NCBI GenBank assembly: GCA_022575985.1
Contig: JAKSXM010000007.1
Span: 56,822,501-56,886,500 of the forward strand
Direction: 5' to 3'
DNA length: 64,000 bases
Source of the DNA: Anagrus nilaparvatae
Taxonomy: Eukaryota > Arthropoda > Insecta > Hymenoptera > Mymaridae
Part shown: positions 11,279-24,000 of the stretch, in pieces
Layout: each line of letters opens with the position of its first letter
Numbering within the stretch: the first letter of the stretch is position 1
Made by a program: the position numbers and the translations under genes
Notes under the pieces: model-generated
Database searches by the model: none
Told to the model about the DNA's origin: nothing
The model's input: the letters and a program-made list of their open reading frames with translations, nothing else

Positions 11279-12014
11279 TTAAGGGTACGTTCTCCCAGTT
11301 TTGAAATTGTTAATCGAAATTTTTTTTTTTATTGATTTGGGTCGAAAATGTATTTCAAGAATATTGAAAAAAAATTTCAAATGAATCCCGCAAATAATAA
11401 AGAAACAACAGCGCCTGAAAGTGAAATTATTTGTATGCAAGAATACAAGATCCGAAACTTTAAACTCGTTTTTCTCAAAACGAACTTTTTGAAAACGCGC
11501 CGCACGATTACAAAAAAACTACTCCTCCGATTTCCATTTTTTTTTTTTAATCGATTCGTTATGCAATTTTACACAAAGTAGACTACAATGAACCTGATCG
11601 GAGAATTTTTTTGGTCTCTAGGCTCCGTTTTGTGGCTAAAAACACGGTCCAATTTCGACTTTTTTCTATTTACCTTCATAACTTTTTTAATTTTTAATAT
11701 TTTTCATTGATTGTAGTCTACTTTATGCAATAACTCATGTACTTCATGGTGTTTCTTTTTTTTTTTAATTCAGAAGATTCTGAACCGAGTTATCATGCGG
11801 CGCGATTGGAAACTTTTTTTTCAGACACCAACTTCAGCGCCATCTCATCATATGTAAAAAAAGAGACAATAAAAAAAAAAAAATTTTTTTGTGTTTATTA
11901 TGAGTGTATAAAATAGCTGTAAAAAAATCTTTTTATTATACAATAAACTTTTTGAGAAAACTAATCAGAAAAAAAACGTTATTTTTACTCAAAACTGGGA
12001 GAACGTACCCTTAA
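11279..12014. mobile_element. TTAA-flanked MITE with GGGTACGTTCTCCCAGTTTT ends
   Basis: TTAA at 11,279-11,282 and at 12,011-12,014 flank a 728-bp element with a perfect 22-bp terminal inverted repeat starting GGGTACGTTCTCCCAG. Inner segments also pair: GTAGACTACAATGAA near 11,580 with its complement near 11,710, and GCGCCGCACGATTA near 11,500 with its complement near 11,795. No protein of note is encoded. TTAA duplication is the signature of piggyBac-type transposition, although typical piggyBac ends begin CCC rather than GGG, so the superfamily is tentative. Confidence 0.8.
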
Positions 12015-12599
12015 ATATTTTTATAAATTTGAGCTGAAATTGAAAGAAAAAAGCAAAAAAAGAAAAAAAAAGCTTTAAGTTAGGATTCAAAATCAGTTAT
12101 TTAATTTGTTTTACAAACAATTTTATTTTTATGAAAAATTTACTACTCAATTTTGGGTAGCACATGAAGCTGTAAGGGTAGTTCGAAAAACGCCTTAATC
12201 AAAGCTCAGTGAGTGTAGTAAACAGTATTCTGATAAAATTTAAATTGCGAAAGATGACTATAGAACAAAAAAGTTATTAACATGATTCGAAATGATACGA
12301 AATCACTTTTAGATGATTCTAGGGATGAATTGAATTTTCAATAAATATTTTTTAAATAAAGCTCACTTATTATTCTTTTCTATGTATCATGTAATTAAAT
12401 TTTGAGTTGGCATTTAATGGTATTTCAAAAATGATAGTTGTAGTTACTAAATAAAAGGTTAATAAAAACTGTATCACAGGGTATGAATACTAAAACATTT
12501 TTTAAAGTAATATCACCATTAAAAATTCTATATCCTATTGGATATATGCAATATGCATATTCAATAGCGACAATGCAAACAAAAGTTGTTTTATTCATG
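12015..12599. other. AT-rich spacer between two foldback elements
   Basis: Nothing recognised. Confidence 0.5.
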
Positions 12600-13262
12600 A
12601 ATAAATTAATTTATTGTTATTGACCAATACTGGGCAGGTAAAAAAAACGGTTAGTTTTTTATCATAAATAAGATGTTTTTATTAGACGTTTCGCCTATTT
12701 CTATATGGCTCGATTTAAACTAAACCGGGATAAGATGCATGGTCGGTAATTGAAATCGGTTTTAAAGTATTTTTTTCTGAAAGTACAACTAAAAATAAGC
12801 CTCCATGCCATTTTTTAGCTCATAAAGTTCAGTCCTCGATTTTTGGCATCCATTTTTGTATTTTGGTTTATAAAAAAAGTAAGAAAAATGAGAGATCATT
12901 TTTCTTATTTTTTTCTGTAAAAAACTCACATTAACATGAAAAGTTTTTTTCTCTTACGTCTGAATTGGACATAAGTAGGACTCAAAATACTTTGATGAAA
13001 AAAATAAACTGCTGGGTTATTGCGATTTGAGAGCTCTAGATCAAAAAATAGTCTGCAAATCTAAAAATTTCCTATGAAATCACGTGACCAATTAAAAATC
13101 TGACCAAAAATTTGGATTCCGCAGGAAAACCATGGAACCGATTTGAAGACCCAACCATGCATCTTAATACGGTTTGGTTTAAATTAAGCCAATAGGCCTT
13201 ATCAAAATAAATTTTTCGCACATACCCAGTATTGGTCAATAACAATAAATTAATTTATTTAT
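12600..13262. mobile_element. Foldback/MITE with ~180-bp arms
   Basis: The left end TTATTGACCAATACTGGGCA (in a longer block from about 12,600) is matched in reverse at 13,223-13,262. Similarity extends inward for about 180 bp: GATAAGATGCATGGTCGG at 12,730 pairs with CCAACCATGCATCTTAATAC at about 13,150. The centre is AT-rich and non-coding. It is the third foldback element within 5 kb. Confidence 0.8.
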
Positions 13263-15660
13263 TGATAATTAGTAAATTATGAACGATTACAACAATATCC
13301 ATATTACATAATAAAAGCTGTTTACTTAAAAAAATTTCCTCATACAAATAAAAATTTTTTTGGATTCAAAAAAAAAATGTCCATATTTTATAAAAATTTC
13401 AAAATTGAGAATTCATAAAAGCAATTAAATATTAAAATAATTAATAATATACAACATGATATCTTTATTGATATATAAATGAAATTTTATGATTTTTTTT
13501 TAAATTTAAATATACATAAAATAAAAAAAAAAGCAGAAGGATTAAATTATAATACTATATTTTATTTATATGATATTATTATTAACTTCATAAACTTATA
13601 GGCATTCATCAAAAATAATTTAAAAAAAAAATTGTTATATCAATAACAAAAAAATATATATTTTATTTAAAAATCAATATAAAAATAAAATACATTAGGT
13701 ATCAAATTTTCCAATCAGATAACTTTTATAGTAAAAAATGCTTTATATTATTTTTTATTTTATAAAATTATTTTAAAATGCATAATATGAACAAAAAATA
13801 AATGTGTAAAAATAAAAAGTTATATCATATCCAGTATATATAAAATATGAATAATTTAAATATATAAAATGTATTTATGTATATTACAGTTAAAATTAAA
13901 TGGTTTTTATGGTAAATTAAATTAATTGCAAGTAATAAGCATTAAAGCTCTAATTTAACTTACCCATTTGTATTATATCTATATAGAAGAGACAAGATCA
14001 CGAGTCGGCAAAAGATATCATATATTAAATATATACCACTTTAGATATACCTGTTTAGTAAATGTACAAGTCCGTTTTATACTTGAATGACAGATTTTAT
14101 TGAAGGCGAAAGGATTTAACTGCATGAGATAAGATAACTTGTTAGCTGCTATAATATTTCTCTACTATTTATTTTATAATTAGACGCATATTAATGCATA
14201 TTAGACTTTATTCAAATTTTTTAATTTTATTAGCAGTTTTTGGGACTTTAATTCGCCGAATGTAGTCATTTGTTCAAGACTCCAACATTTTTTAACCCAT
14301 ATACAAATCTTAAGATTAAATACATCTCACAAAGTTTAAAGTCGCTTCCCGGTGTTTCATTACAAAAAAAAACATTTTTATATTCTAGTAAAGTTATTAC
14401 ATACTCTTGAATTTGTTTCCTGAATGTGCAAGATCTACTGTTTTTTCACAATTAATATTTTTCAGCATTTTCTTAGAAAAATTATAGGTGAGCATGGACC
14501 ACTTGGTACATGCCCGGTGTTCCTTTAAAAAAACAATGTTCTACTGCTAACAAAGTTCTTGAAAAATCCTAAGTATATTCTACCTATGCGAAATCAATTA
14601 ATTTTCGTGTACTTTTCAATTTATATTTTTCCTGCATATTGCAAAAAAAACAAATAAAAATTTTTCCGTTTCCGGAAAAGCTGTATAGAGTTATAAAGAT
14701 CAGACTGTTTTGAATAAAAATTTAAGCGAGTACGTAAAAATTAGTGCAAAAACAAAAAATACAAATAAATACTCTAAATAAAATACATATAAAATGTGCA
14801 TGAATTTTAGTGAATAAAAAAAATTTTTACCGTCTATTACTTTTGGAAAATATTTCATAACTTTTCCAAAATACGTCCATTTTGAATAAAAATTTAACTG
14901 AATACGTATAAGTTAGTTATTAATCAATTATTAACGATTGCGTCGTTAAAATTTTATCTTATTTTTTAGATATTTCAATTTTTAATGAAATTTGCAAACA
15001 ATTTTAGTTTTCCCAATAATAGTAAAAATTTAATATCTCCAAAAGTACAATAGCTTGGTTTCTTCTTAAGTTAAAGATTTTTTTTTAATTAAAAATTATT
15101 ATTATTATTATTTGTTTTTATTTCATTAAATTAAAAGTTTTTATTTATTTTTTTGTACAATATAAAATAATTATTTCGCTTAATATAATAAACATCATAT
15201 ATGCTTGTAATTCTACGTAAACGTATAATAGTTCTTAGAAAAATTTCTGTAATTTTAGACACTTTTTTAATTGGTATATCTTTTTATTAATAAAATTTAA
15301 AGTTGAAATAAAATTTTGCATAAACTATTTTTTTAATGATTTTATTTTAATGATATTTTTATTAACATGATATTCTAATGTTTCTCAGAATATATTAAAT
15401 GTTTTTGTTGCTTTTGAAATAGTATTTCTATTTTTTATAATATTTAAAGCTTTTTTTAAACTGTCTTGTAAAAACTTTGTTTTCCTCATATTATTATTAT
15501 TTTTATTATTTTTTAATAAAATTTTTTATTAAGCAATTATTTAATTATTTTGAATTTTAAACAATTATAAATGTTATTTTACTTATTTTACTAAAACTAC
15601 ATTAATTTTCGCGCGCCAACCCCCGTAGAGTGATTAAAAAACTGGGTTAGTTATATGAAG
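13263..15660. other. AT-rich intergenic DNA with weak tandem similarity
   Basis: No gene. A block with TTTTGAATAAAAATTTAA occurs twice (near 14,708 and 14,880) with similar context about 175 bp apart, suggesting an old tandem duplication. Confidence 0.5.
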
Positions 15661-16200
15661 AGCGTTTACATAATTATAAGGTCTATTTTGACTTAAAAGG
15701 ACCATTTTGGTCCAAAAGGTCCATATTGGCCCAAAGGTCTCAGGCAAGATCACTTTGGCCTAAAAAGTTCTCATTACAGCGGTGGTAGCGTTTACATCAA
15801 TATAGGGTCTATTTTGGCCTAAAAGGACCATTTTGGCCCAGAGGTCTCAGGCAAGATCACTTTGACCCAAAAGGCTCTCATTACAGCGGCGGCAGCGTTT
15901 ACATCAATATAGAGTCTATTTTGGCCTATAATGGTCCAAAAGGACCACATTGGCCCGAAAGGTCCATCCCAGAAAGGGCTCACGCGTCAGCGTTTATAGC
16001 ATTATAATATATAGAGTCTATTCTAGCCTAAACGGACCATTTTGATCCAAAAGGACCATTTTGATTCAAAAAGTTTATTTTGGCCCAAAGGCCTTACACG
16101 TCAGAGTTTACAGCATTATAATATATAGGGTCTACTATGGCCTAAATGGACCATTTTGGTCTAGAAGCACCACATTGTCCCAAAAGGTTATGTACGTAGG
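15660..16200. repeat. Minisatellite of ~90-125 bp units (GTCTATTTTGGCCTAAAAGG)
   Basis: Five imperfect units, starting near 15,664, 15,788, 15,895, 15,990 and 16,095. Each has GTTTACA...ATATAGGGTCTA, then TTTTGGCCTAAAAGGACC and TTGGCCCAAAGGTC blocks. Shorter GGACCATTTTGGTCCAAAAG sub-repeats lie inside each unit, so it is a hierarchical repeat. It ends exactly where the LINE reading frame on the minus strand stops, so it may be that element's 3' UTR array rather than an independent satellite. Confidence 0.85.
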
Positions 16201-17330
16201 GATCTTTAGATCCTTACGGGGGCCACGAGAGGGTTTATCTGATGTGTAGGGGTTAAAGAGAGATCGGAGTAGTGGAGGCCCCTTCATACGAATCAGTCTA
16301 TACATTGTCAGGGCTGCAAAATAATTAGTGCGAGTTATATCGCGCAACCAATTTAATTTTCTCCTGAATGATGTTATGTGTTCTTGCCTTCTTAAACCAA
16401 ATATGTAACGTATGTCTGAGTTTGAGAGCCTCTGCAGCTGCGTACTTAGTTGACTAGATAAATCTGAATATACAACATTACAATAATCCAAGTGTGGAGC
16501 TACAAGTGATTCAAACAGGTGCTTACGAAGGGCTTGTGTTGTACAGGATTTTAGTATAAGTAGGCCATATAGAACTCTATTGACTTTTTTTAGAGATTTG
16601 ATGGACTTGGGGTTGCCAGCTAAGTGTATTGTCAAGGATGACTCCAAGACTTACTACTTCATAAACAAATGGCACACTGTCGCCGTTGGTTTTGGCTGTA
16701 ATCATTGGCAGTTGAAGTTCTTTGAATTGCTTTAAAGTATATGGGGAACCAAATATAATTGCCTGCGTCTTTTTGGTATTTAGAGACAAACAGTTTAATT
16801 CTGCCTCCGAAGCTACCACTTTAGCTAACTCAGAGAGCTCAGTTATTTCCTGCTGGATCTCGTGGGCTGGTAATCGGACATATATCTGCTGTTTAGCTCA
16901 TCAGGTGAGAAGCCATGTTGAGCATCGCTTACTTTTGGAATAAGTCTCAGACTATGCATTTTGTTCCAAAAGTTTTTGCCATCATAAAGGGAGTTGCAAA
17001 TACGGTTATGCATATAGGCACAACTGGCCATTTCAAACTTGTCCTCATATGTGTTGGCAAGGGACAAAAATTCATTGTGAAGTTTGCTGGAGCCACTTCT
17101 GTGATAGCGTCTACGAGTTGCATCACGTTTAGATTTTAGTAATCGCAATTCTGAGTTCAGCCACGGGTAATTTGTTTTTTTAGGCTTCATTGTTGTATCA
17201 GGAGCCAATATGTTAATTTTAGTTTGTAGATTTGTGGTCAAAACTGGAAGACCTTGCTCAATATCAAAGTCATCAATTACAAATAAGAAAGGGGTCCAAT
17301 CAATACAGGTATATCTAAAGGGGTCCAAGT
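16135..17330 (-). mobile_element. Degenerate LINE ORF2 (Jockey/R1-like), internally deleted
   Basis: Minus-strand frames, in order: 17,328-16,843 (linker between endonuclease and reverse transcriptase: YPWLNSELRLLKSKRDATRR ... NFWNKMHSLRLIP), 16,819-16,577 (end of RT palm: LNTKKTQAIIFGS ... VSLGVILDNTLSW), and 16,647-16,135 (RT thumb and C-terminal part: HLFESLVAPHLDYCNVVYSD ... LRDITRTNYF). All are typical of insect Jockey/R1-type non-LTR elements. The RT core with the catalytic (F/Y)xDD is missing between the first two frames, so there is an internal deletion of several hundred bases plus frameshifts. The element cannot be autonomous. Confidence 0.85.
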
Positions 17331-18882
17331 TTCCTTAATAGAAAGTTTAAGTTATGTGTCTTGATGTTTTTAGCGGCTTTATAAGTCACTGGTACGTCGG
17401 GTAGTTCTGGATAGAACATGTCGATAGTAACTGAAATAATGTCATTTTTGTATAAATGTATATCATTTAAACAGCTTAAAATATTTTTAAAATTTTTTAA
17501 ATTTTGTCCAAGCCAATATGTACAAATTTTTTAATTTATCTCTAAATGAATATTTTTTATACGCATTTATAGGTTTTCATCAATTCATTAAAATTATTAG
17601 TTTCGATATTTTACCCTTGATGTATGTCAAATATATTGTTCACTATATTAAAACAAATATTCATTTATAAAAAAAAATATTTTATTCGCTTTTTAATATT
17701 TAATTAATATGCGAATAAAAATATTTTAATTTTTAATTATTTATTAGAGACTCAAAAAGTATTTCAATCACATTACTAATATTTGATAGGGTAATAGATA
17801 GATTTTAATATTTAACATTTTAAAATAGCTTTAAATTTTAAATTAATTTTAAATAAACAATTAAGTTCATAAAGCTTTAAATATTGTTAATAAATAAATA
17901 AATTATTCATTTCACTACTGCTTGTCCTTTTACACATAAGAGTTGCTGAAAATTTTTGGTGCCGAAGCCCGGAATCTAACCAAGAGCATTTGTAATCCTT
18001 TAGAATCTGCAGCCTAGAAAAAAATAAAAAAAATATAATTAATTATAAAGCAAAATATTTCAGAGCTGTTATTTGATATTTGTATAAATATAAAAATTAA
18101 AAGTCAGTTGAAAGCTTAATTTCTTAAACACTATAAGTTTTAAATAATGAAAATGAAATATAATATATCTATTAAATAGTCCCTCTATTCATGGATTCGC
18201 TCATACACAAAGTTATTATTTTTATTATTGTTTGTTTTAATACTCTTAAAAGTATAATATTTTCAAATAATATACTTTTATGAATAAAATTTTATAAATT
18301 TGAAATATAAGCTTAATAAATATTTTTATACTATTATTTAAAACCTTACAATAAACAAAACTTTACTTTTACTACACTGTTAAATAACCTAAAAGTATTA
18401 AAAAACAAGTGTAAAAAATAAAGTATATAGTACTTGAAAATTTTTTTTTTGCTTGTTTTAAATCTAAAGCTACCTTACACAAGTAAAGTTATGTACATTT
18501 TATATACGTGGTTTGTAATATATATATAAAAGTAAGGGTTCTTTAAAGCTTAAAACTAGAAAGTCTTAGCAAAGAAACTTTACGGGTTTCGCATTGCTAT
18601 CGCGAATCTTTTGGGGTAATTGGGTTAAACAAAGACTAGCCTTTCTCAAGACAATTCTAAACTTTTCTCCATTATCTCTTATCTTTATAAATACAATTTT
18701 TTTTTTCTTTTTTAAATTAAGAAAATTTTTTTTTTAATTTAAATTGTACTTTTTTATAAAAAAAATCAATTTTTCATTATGATTTTCTTTAGTTACTTAA
18801 AAGAAATTGAATAAGATTACATAAATAATAAGAGAAAGATAAAAAATTTGTGTATATAAGCAAAAAAAATAATAAATTCTTG
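17331..18882. other. AT-rich intergenic DNA
   Basis: No gene recognised. The part at about 18,540-18,665 has a more mixed composition but no convincing frame. Confidence 0.5.
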
Positions 18883-19040
18883 GCGTGGTTATCGAGGCAA
18901 TTGAGAACAAGCTGAGGATCGTTAATGAAGCGCGAAACTCGCGTCTCCGGAGGCGCAGCGTCTGTATATACAAGCAAAGTCTTTGAAAATCGAAATGCTA
19001 TTAAAACTTGGCCCGGAATACGGCCAGTGTATTCCAAATG
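18883..19040. other. GC-richer island of unknown role
   Basis: About 160 bases near 48 per cent GC inside DNA of about 20 per cent GC, including GCGAAACTCGCGTCTCCGGA. Frames on both strands are open for 35-60 codons, but none matches a family I know and none has good splice borders. It could be an unidentified exon, a promoter/CpG-like element, or a conserved non-coding element 1.9 kb upstream of the first visible Beat exon. Confidence 0.35.
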
Positions 19041-19913
19041 GAAAAACTTTAGCATTAGTAATAAAAAAAAGTAAAAAAAGATTGTACGAGATTGAGTACA
19101 AAAAAAAATTAAAGAACTTTAAAAAGTAAAAAAGTTATAAGAAAAATAATTTTACTTACTTCAAATTTATTTTTTCAATAATAATTGATTGTTATTTATT
19201 TAAACGAATAAAAAAAAAAGAATTTTACTTTCGAAAGTGTTAATAAAATAATGCTTGTATAAGAAATTTAACAAGAATTCATTTTTCTTAATAGGATTGT
19301 TATTAAACTTGTAAGTACTTTTTAGACTCAAAAAAATAAAAAAAAAAAAAGTTATTTTTTAAAAAATAATTTTATAATATAATAATGATCATTAAAAAGT
19401 GAAAACTTTTATAATATAAGGAAAATCTTAAGTTATGCACCAATTGTTAAAAGTTTCCATTTAAAAAAAAATTTTTTTACGTGATATTTTATGATTTAAA
19501 GAATATTTATACATGACTTATTCCTTGTCAATTTAGTAACTTCTAAACTAGAAATAAATTGGTGGCAAGATTCAATGAATATTCGCTAAAATCTAGTTAT
19601 TTTATTGTTACATCAAGTGAATGAAATTTTATACAGTTTAAGAAAAGTTGATAATATTAAATTTTTCATTTTTTGAGTAAAAATTTTTTTACATTTTTCT
19701 GTTCGGGGAAATAGCCATTCGCGGACTGTTATTTTGAAAAAAGGACGGAAATTTTAAATTGTAGATAATAATTTAAGTTGAAAAAAGCACGTTATAGAGA
19801 CTACAGGGTTCTTAAACATCGTTCTAATGCAAGTTCTTACGCAAAATTTCAAAAACAATTTTATATTGTTAATATTTTTTGTTTTTTAAATAATTAAACA
19901 GTGTCTAGATAAG

Positions 19914-19951
19914 GTGTATTAGGAGTCTACTGACAAGCCAACCTAATACAC
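19914..19951. repeat. Small perfect hairpin
   Basis: GTGTATTAGG at 19,914 pairs perfectly with CCTAATACAC ending at 19,951 across an 18-base loop. It may be the core of a tiny MITE; too short to be a typical microRNA precursor. Confidence 0.6.
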
Positions 19952-20884
19952 TATGGTAAAACATTGTTATATGTCTATTACGTTGGAAACTTAACCATTT
20001 TATTGGTTAAATATAAAAAAAATCATATTAAAATAAAGCTTAAGGAAAACTCTTTTTAAAGTCGTTTCCACTATTAGATCTCAAAAATAATGGCATGCTA
20101 AATAAGCTTAAAAAATCAAAAATTTAATCTAATAAAAATCTTTTTAAAGAGTTAAAAAAAGATTATCCCATAATTCATAAAAAAAAAATCCTAAGCAAAT
20201 AAATAGCAAAAGCATATATAAATAAAAATTAAATAATCCACTTTATCTTTATTATATTAAACGTACACACATTAATAATAATCAGTAGCTTAATAGAATG
20301 AAAAGTCAAAATTAACTTGGTTATATATAATATTCGTGATATACAAATGACATATAATCTAATATATATTTGACGTAGATATTCATATATATATAAGTTT
20401 TGTATGAATAAAATTCAAAAGAGAGATACGAGATTTCTCTCATCACGCACGTCTATATTTTCCCCAGTTGAATTACATTTAGTTATAGTTAGCTGAATAA
20501 GAAAGATAAGGATAAAATAAGTCCCAGCAAATTCAAAGCTTTGAAACTTCCCTCTCTCACACATATATATATATATAATATATATATATATAATAACATT
20601 CGTCTCCTCGTTAAAACGATGTTCTTTGTCTAGTTGTTACTAAAGTTGCCTTATTAATTAGCCTTGGAAAACTTGGGATTTTTTCTTCTTATAAAATTTT
20701 TAACTATCTACCTTATATAATTGTGAGAAAATGATGACTTTGCTAAAAGATTTTTAACTTTAAAACTCTTTTCATATATATATATATATATATAGTTACG
20801 CTTTTGTGATTATCCATAGCTTCAATCTTATTTTATACATATAATTTATAGCTAAAAATTTATAATATTTTTTCTTTATTACAG

Positions 20885-21090
20885 TAACAAATGGTGAAAT
20901 AGATGTAAAATTAAAAGTACCTATAGCAGTAGCAGATAATACAACAGTTAAAATGACATGTGATTATAATCTTAATTCACGTCCATTATATTCAGTTAAA
21001 TGGTATATAAGCAAGAATGAATTTTATAGGTATTTACCTAAAGAAATGCCATCAAAATATGTTTTTCCACCATTGGGTGATAAAGTTGAT
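20885..21090 (+). CDS. beat: beat exon: first Ig domain, N-terminal half
   Basis: Acceptor TTTATTACAG precedes 20,885 and donor GTAAGT follows 21,090. It codes from (x)TNGEIDVKLKVPIAV to PPLGDKVD. It starts with two bases of a split codon and ends on a codon boundary. It holds the first Ig cysteine (TCDY), the core Trp (VKWY) and the Beat hallmark around NEFYRYLPKE. Confidence 0.95.
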
Positions 21091-24000
21091 GTAAGTAATA
21101 TTATTCATTATCTGCATTCATTATTATTTTATTACTTTAATTCTTAATATATTTTAATTTATGCATATATATGGGATCTTTCGTGTTAATTCTATTATTC
21201 ACTAGTTTTTGGGATTTATTTCAGAACAAAAAATGATGTTTTTAAGTTTGATAGTATCTGGTAAATATGAAAACTTCTTGTAAACCCAATCAAATCGTAT
21301 ATTAATCATAAAACTTTTTTGCCTTCCTGGGCGTAAGACTTGACACGGAATTTCTGCACTGGTTCTAAGCACTCAAACCCAAACTCTCTAAATTGATCCC
21401 TTGGAATATTTCACATATCTAACCCTTTCCCTCTTCTCTTCAAATACTGAGACGTACCAGCATTCCTTAGCTACTTTTTGCCATAGTTGATATAAAAAAC
21501 GAAAGATCTGAATTTTTAGTCTGTTTAACTCTGCATAACCCTAAAAAACAACAAAATTTAACTATGGAAAACTCCGTATGCATATAAATATATAACAACA
21601 TTGTTTTAATTAAATTACTATGGATAATACAATTTAACTATCAATTAAATATACAATTACAATGAATAAAATCAGCTTATATACCCAACTATAAAGAAAA
21701 ATAAATAATCGTATACGGTTAATTTAAATAATATTTCAGTTATAATATTACAAATACATAAACCTTATTGGTAATTTAATATATATATATATGAGCATTA
21801 CCTATATTGTCTTTTTTTTTTTTAAATGATAAAATTTTATATATAACGTGTAGAGAAGTATTTTAATATATATAAAATCCGATTATTTTAATCTTTATAT
21901 ATAAGTTGATTAAATCGTAATCCTTTCATTTATAACACATTTTACTTTCATTAATGAATAAATAGAACATGAATCAATATATGTACTATAAATATATATA
22001 TTTTATTAAATTAATTATTTGCTAAATAATTTTAGACATGTATGATAAGTTTTCTTTTAATATCACTTTTGTCGAATATTAGAAATTTCATTTAAATTCT
22101 TAACGATTATAATTCGAATTATTGTTGTATTTAATCAAAATATTGGAACTAATTAAAAATTCATTAAATATAACAGTCATTAGATATTATAAACTGTGTA
22201 TAATTCAAGTGAAAAATGATAGAATTTTACTAAAATATAAATAAAAATATATCTGCTAATTATAAATCGTACAAAACTTACAGCCGGTTTGTGAACTCAC
22301 AAATACCAAACATGATTAAATTTATACTTTAAATTACCGCTAGAATTTTGTAACGATTAAGTAAATAGTATTCTAAGATAATGATTGGCATGCATATAAA
22401 TTTAAGCTCCTAATATCCTTATTATTCTAGAATCCTTTATCGAACTTATTCTAAGTCCCTAAATCGAAATTATTTTTAGTCCATTTGACCCCCCTCCCTC
22501 TCCCCAACGACATGCTTGAAGTACCCTCCCTGCCTATAAACATGCTTCATGTTAAAAGAAATAAATTATTAATATTTGAAGTAAGGAAATATCAATGTAC
22601 ATATAACGTGATAATTGACTATATCCAATGACTAAAACCATTAAATTATTAAAAGAGAACATTAAAGAAGTAATTTGAGATATCCTTATTGATGTAAACT
22701 AGAGAAGAGAGAGAGAATATCGTTTGGTTAATTTGTGGTTTAAATAAAGCGCTCTTATGCTATATAAAATAGATACATTATTATAATATCTAGGTTAAAC
22801 TATATTTTTCAAAATAATAATGTAAATATTTAAATTTCATTTTAATAGACATTTATTATATTACATTTATAAAAAGTTTAAATCTTACATGAAGATCGAG
22901 TATGATTGAATAGAATTTTATTTATATAGCAGAAAAAATAATAAAAGAATTTTTTAAAAAAGTGTATTAAAGCTTTTTTTTGTAAAAGTATTTGTATTAG
23001 TTAGTGGATATATAGAGGCAAACCGCGATACGATGGTAACGAGAATGGACGTTGGACGCACAATGGATTTTCAATTAGATAAAGCCACGACTAAAGGGTA
23101 TATTCGTATGGGTGTGTATATGTACATATATATATATATTGAAATTCACTGACAGGAAGCTAACGATAAACCCGTCGCTCTGATAAATTGCCCCTCATGG
23201 GATTCTCGTCTATGTTCTTTTCTATATGTATATATTATATAATATAGACTGCATGTATAATACTTCTGCAACGTTGCGCTAGATCATCCAAAAATTTTTA
23301 TACCTAAGCTCGATTATTGCACATCGTTATGTATGCTTATACATATACATGTATACATATGGGAAGCTCTGGATTATTTCAATTTAGATCAATTTCTAGC
23401 ATTTCGTTTACATATATTTACATTAATTACACCTTCTATGTGTCTGTTAACTTTATATATCTTACTAACGTCAGCTTATGAAAATTTAAAGAATTCATCC
23501 TCAAAAGTTTGCATTGAGCAATAATTTTACGATTATCAAAATAACCTAATATTAGAGGATAAAATTAATACAATTTTGGTCCTTCGAGCCGGATAAAATA
23601 TATGCATTACCTATCAATTTATGACTGTAATTTATTAATTTGTCGAATTAAATAATAAAAAGAATAAAAAAGAAGTGCCATCACCAAATATTTGCATTAA
23701 AAACTAAGGAACGTATCCGAAATAAAAAAAAATTAATAAAAACGTATCATCTTTATTCAGTTTTAACATGGAACATTTATCAGGAGAGGTACCCGGAAAA
23801 TATCCCCAAAATAGATAGGGGGGGGGGGGTGGAAAATGAACCATTTTATGGGGGTCAAATAAACTTAGAATAATTTCGATTTAGGGACTTAGAACAATTT
23901 AAGGAGTAGAATAATCTTGGTTTAAGGACTTAGTAAACAAATTCCATGCTTGTTGGTTGGGTTAATGCACAAACCAGTTAGAAGTTTTTTTATCTGAAGA

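Noticed and set aside
18789..19055. 88-codon minus frame over the GC-rich island.
   Set aside because: No family match; half of it is low-complexity AT-rich translation, and no good splice borders or start context.
13263..20884. Search for the missing Beat signal-peptide exon (ATG, hydrophobic stretch, phase-1 donor).
   Set aside because: No candidate had all three features. Beat genes often have very distant first exons, so it is probably outside the window.
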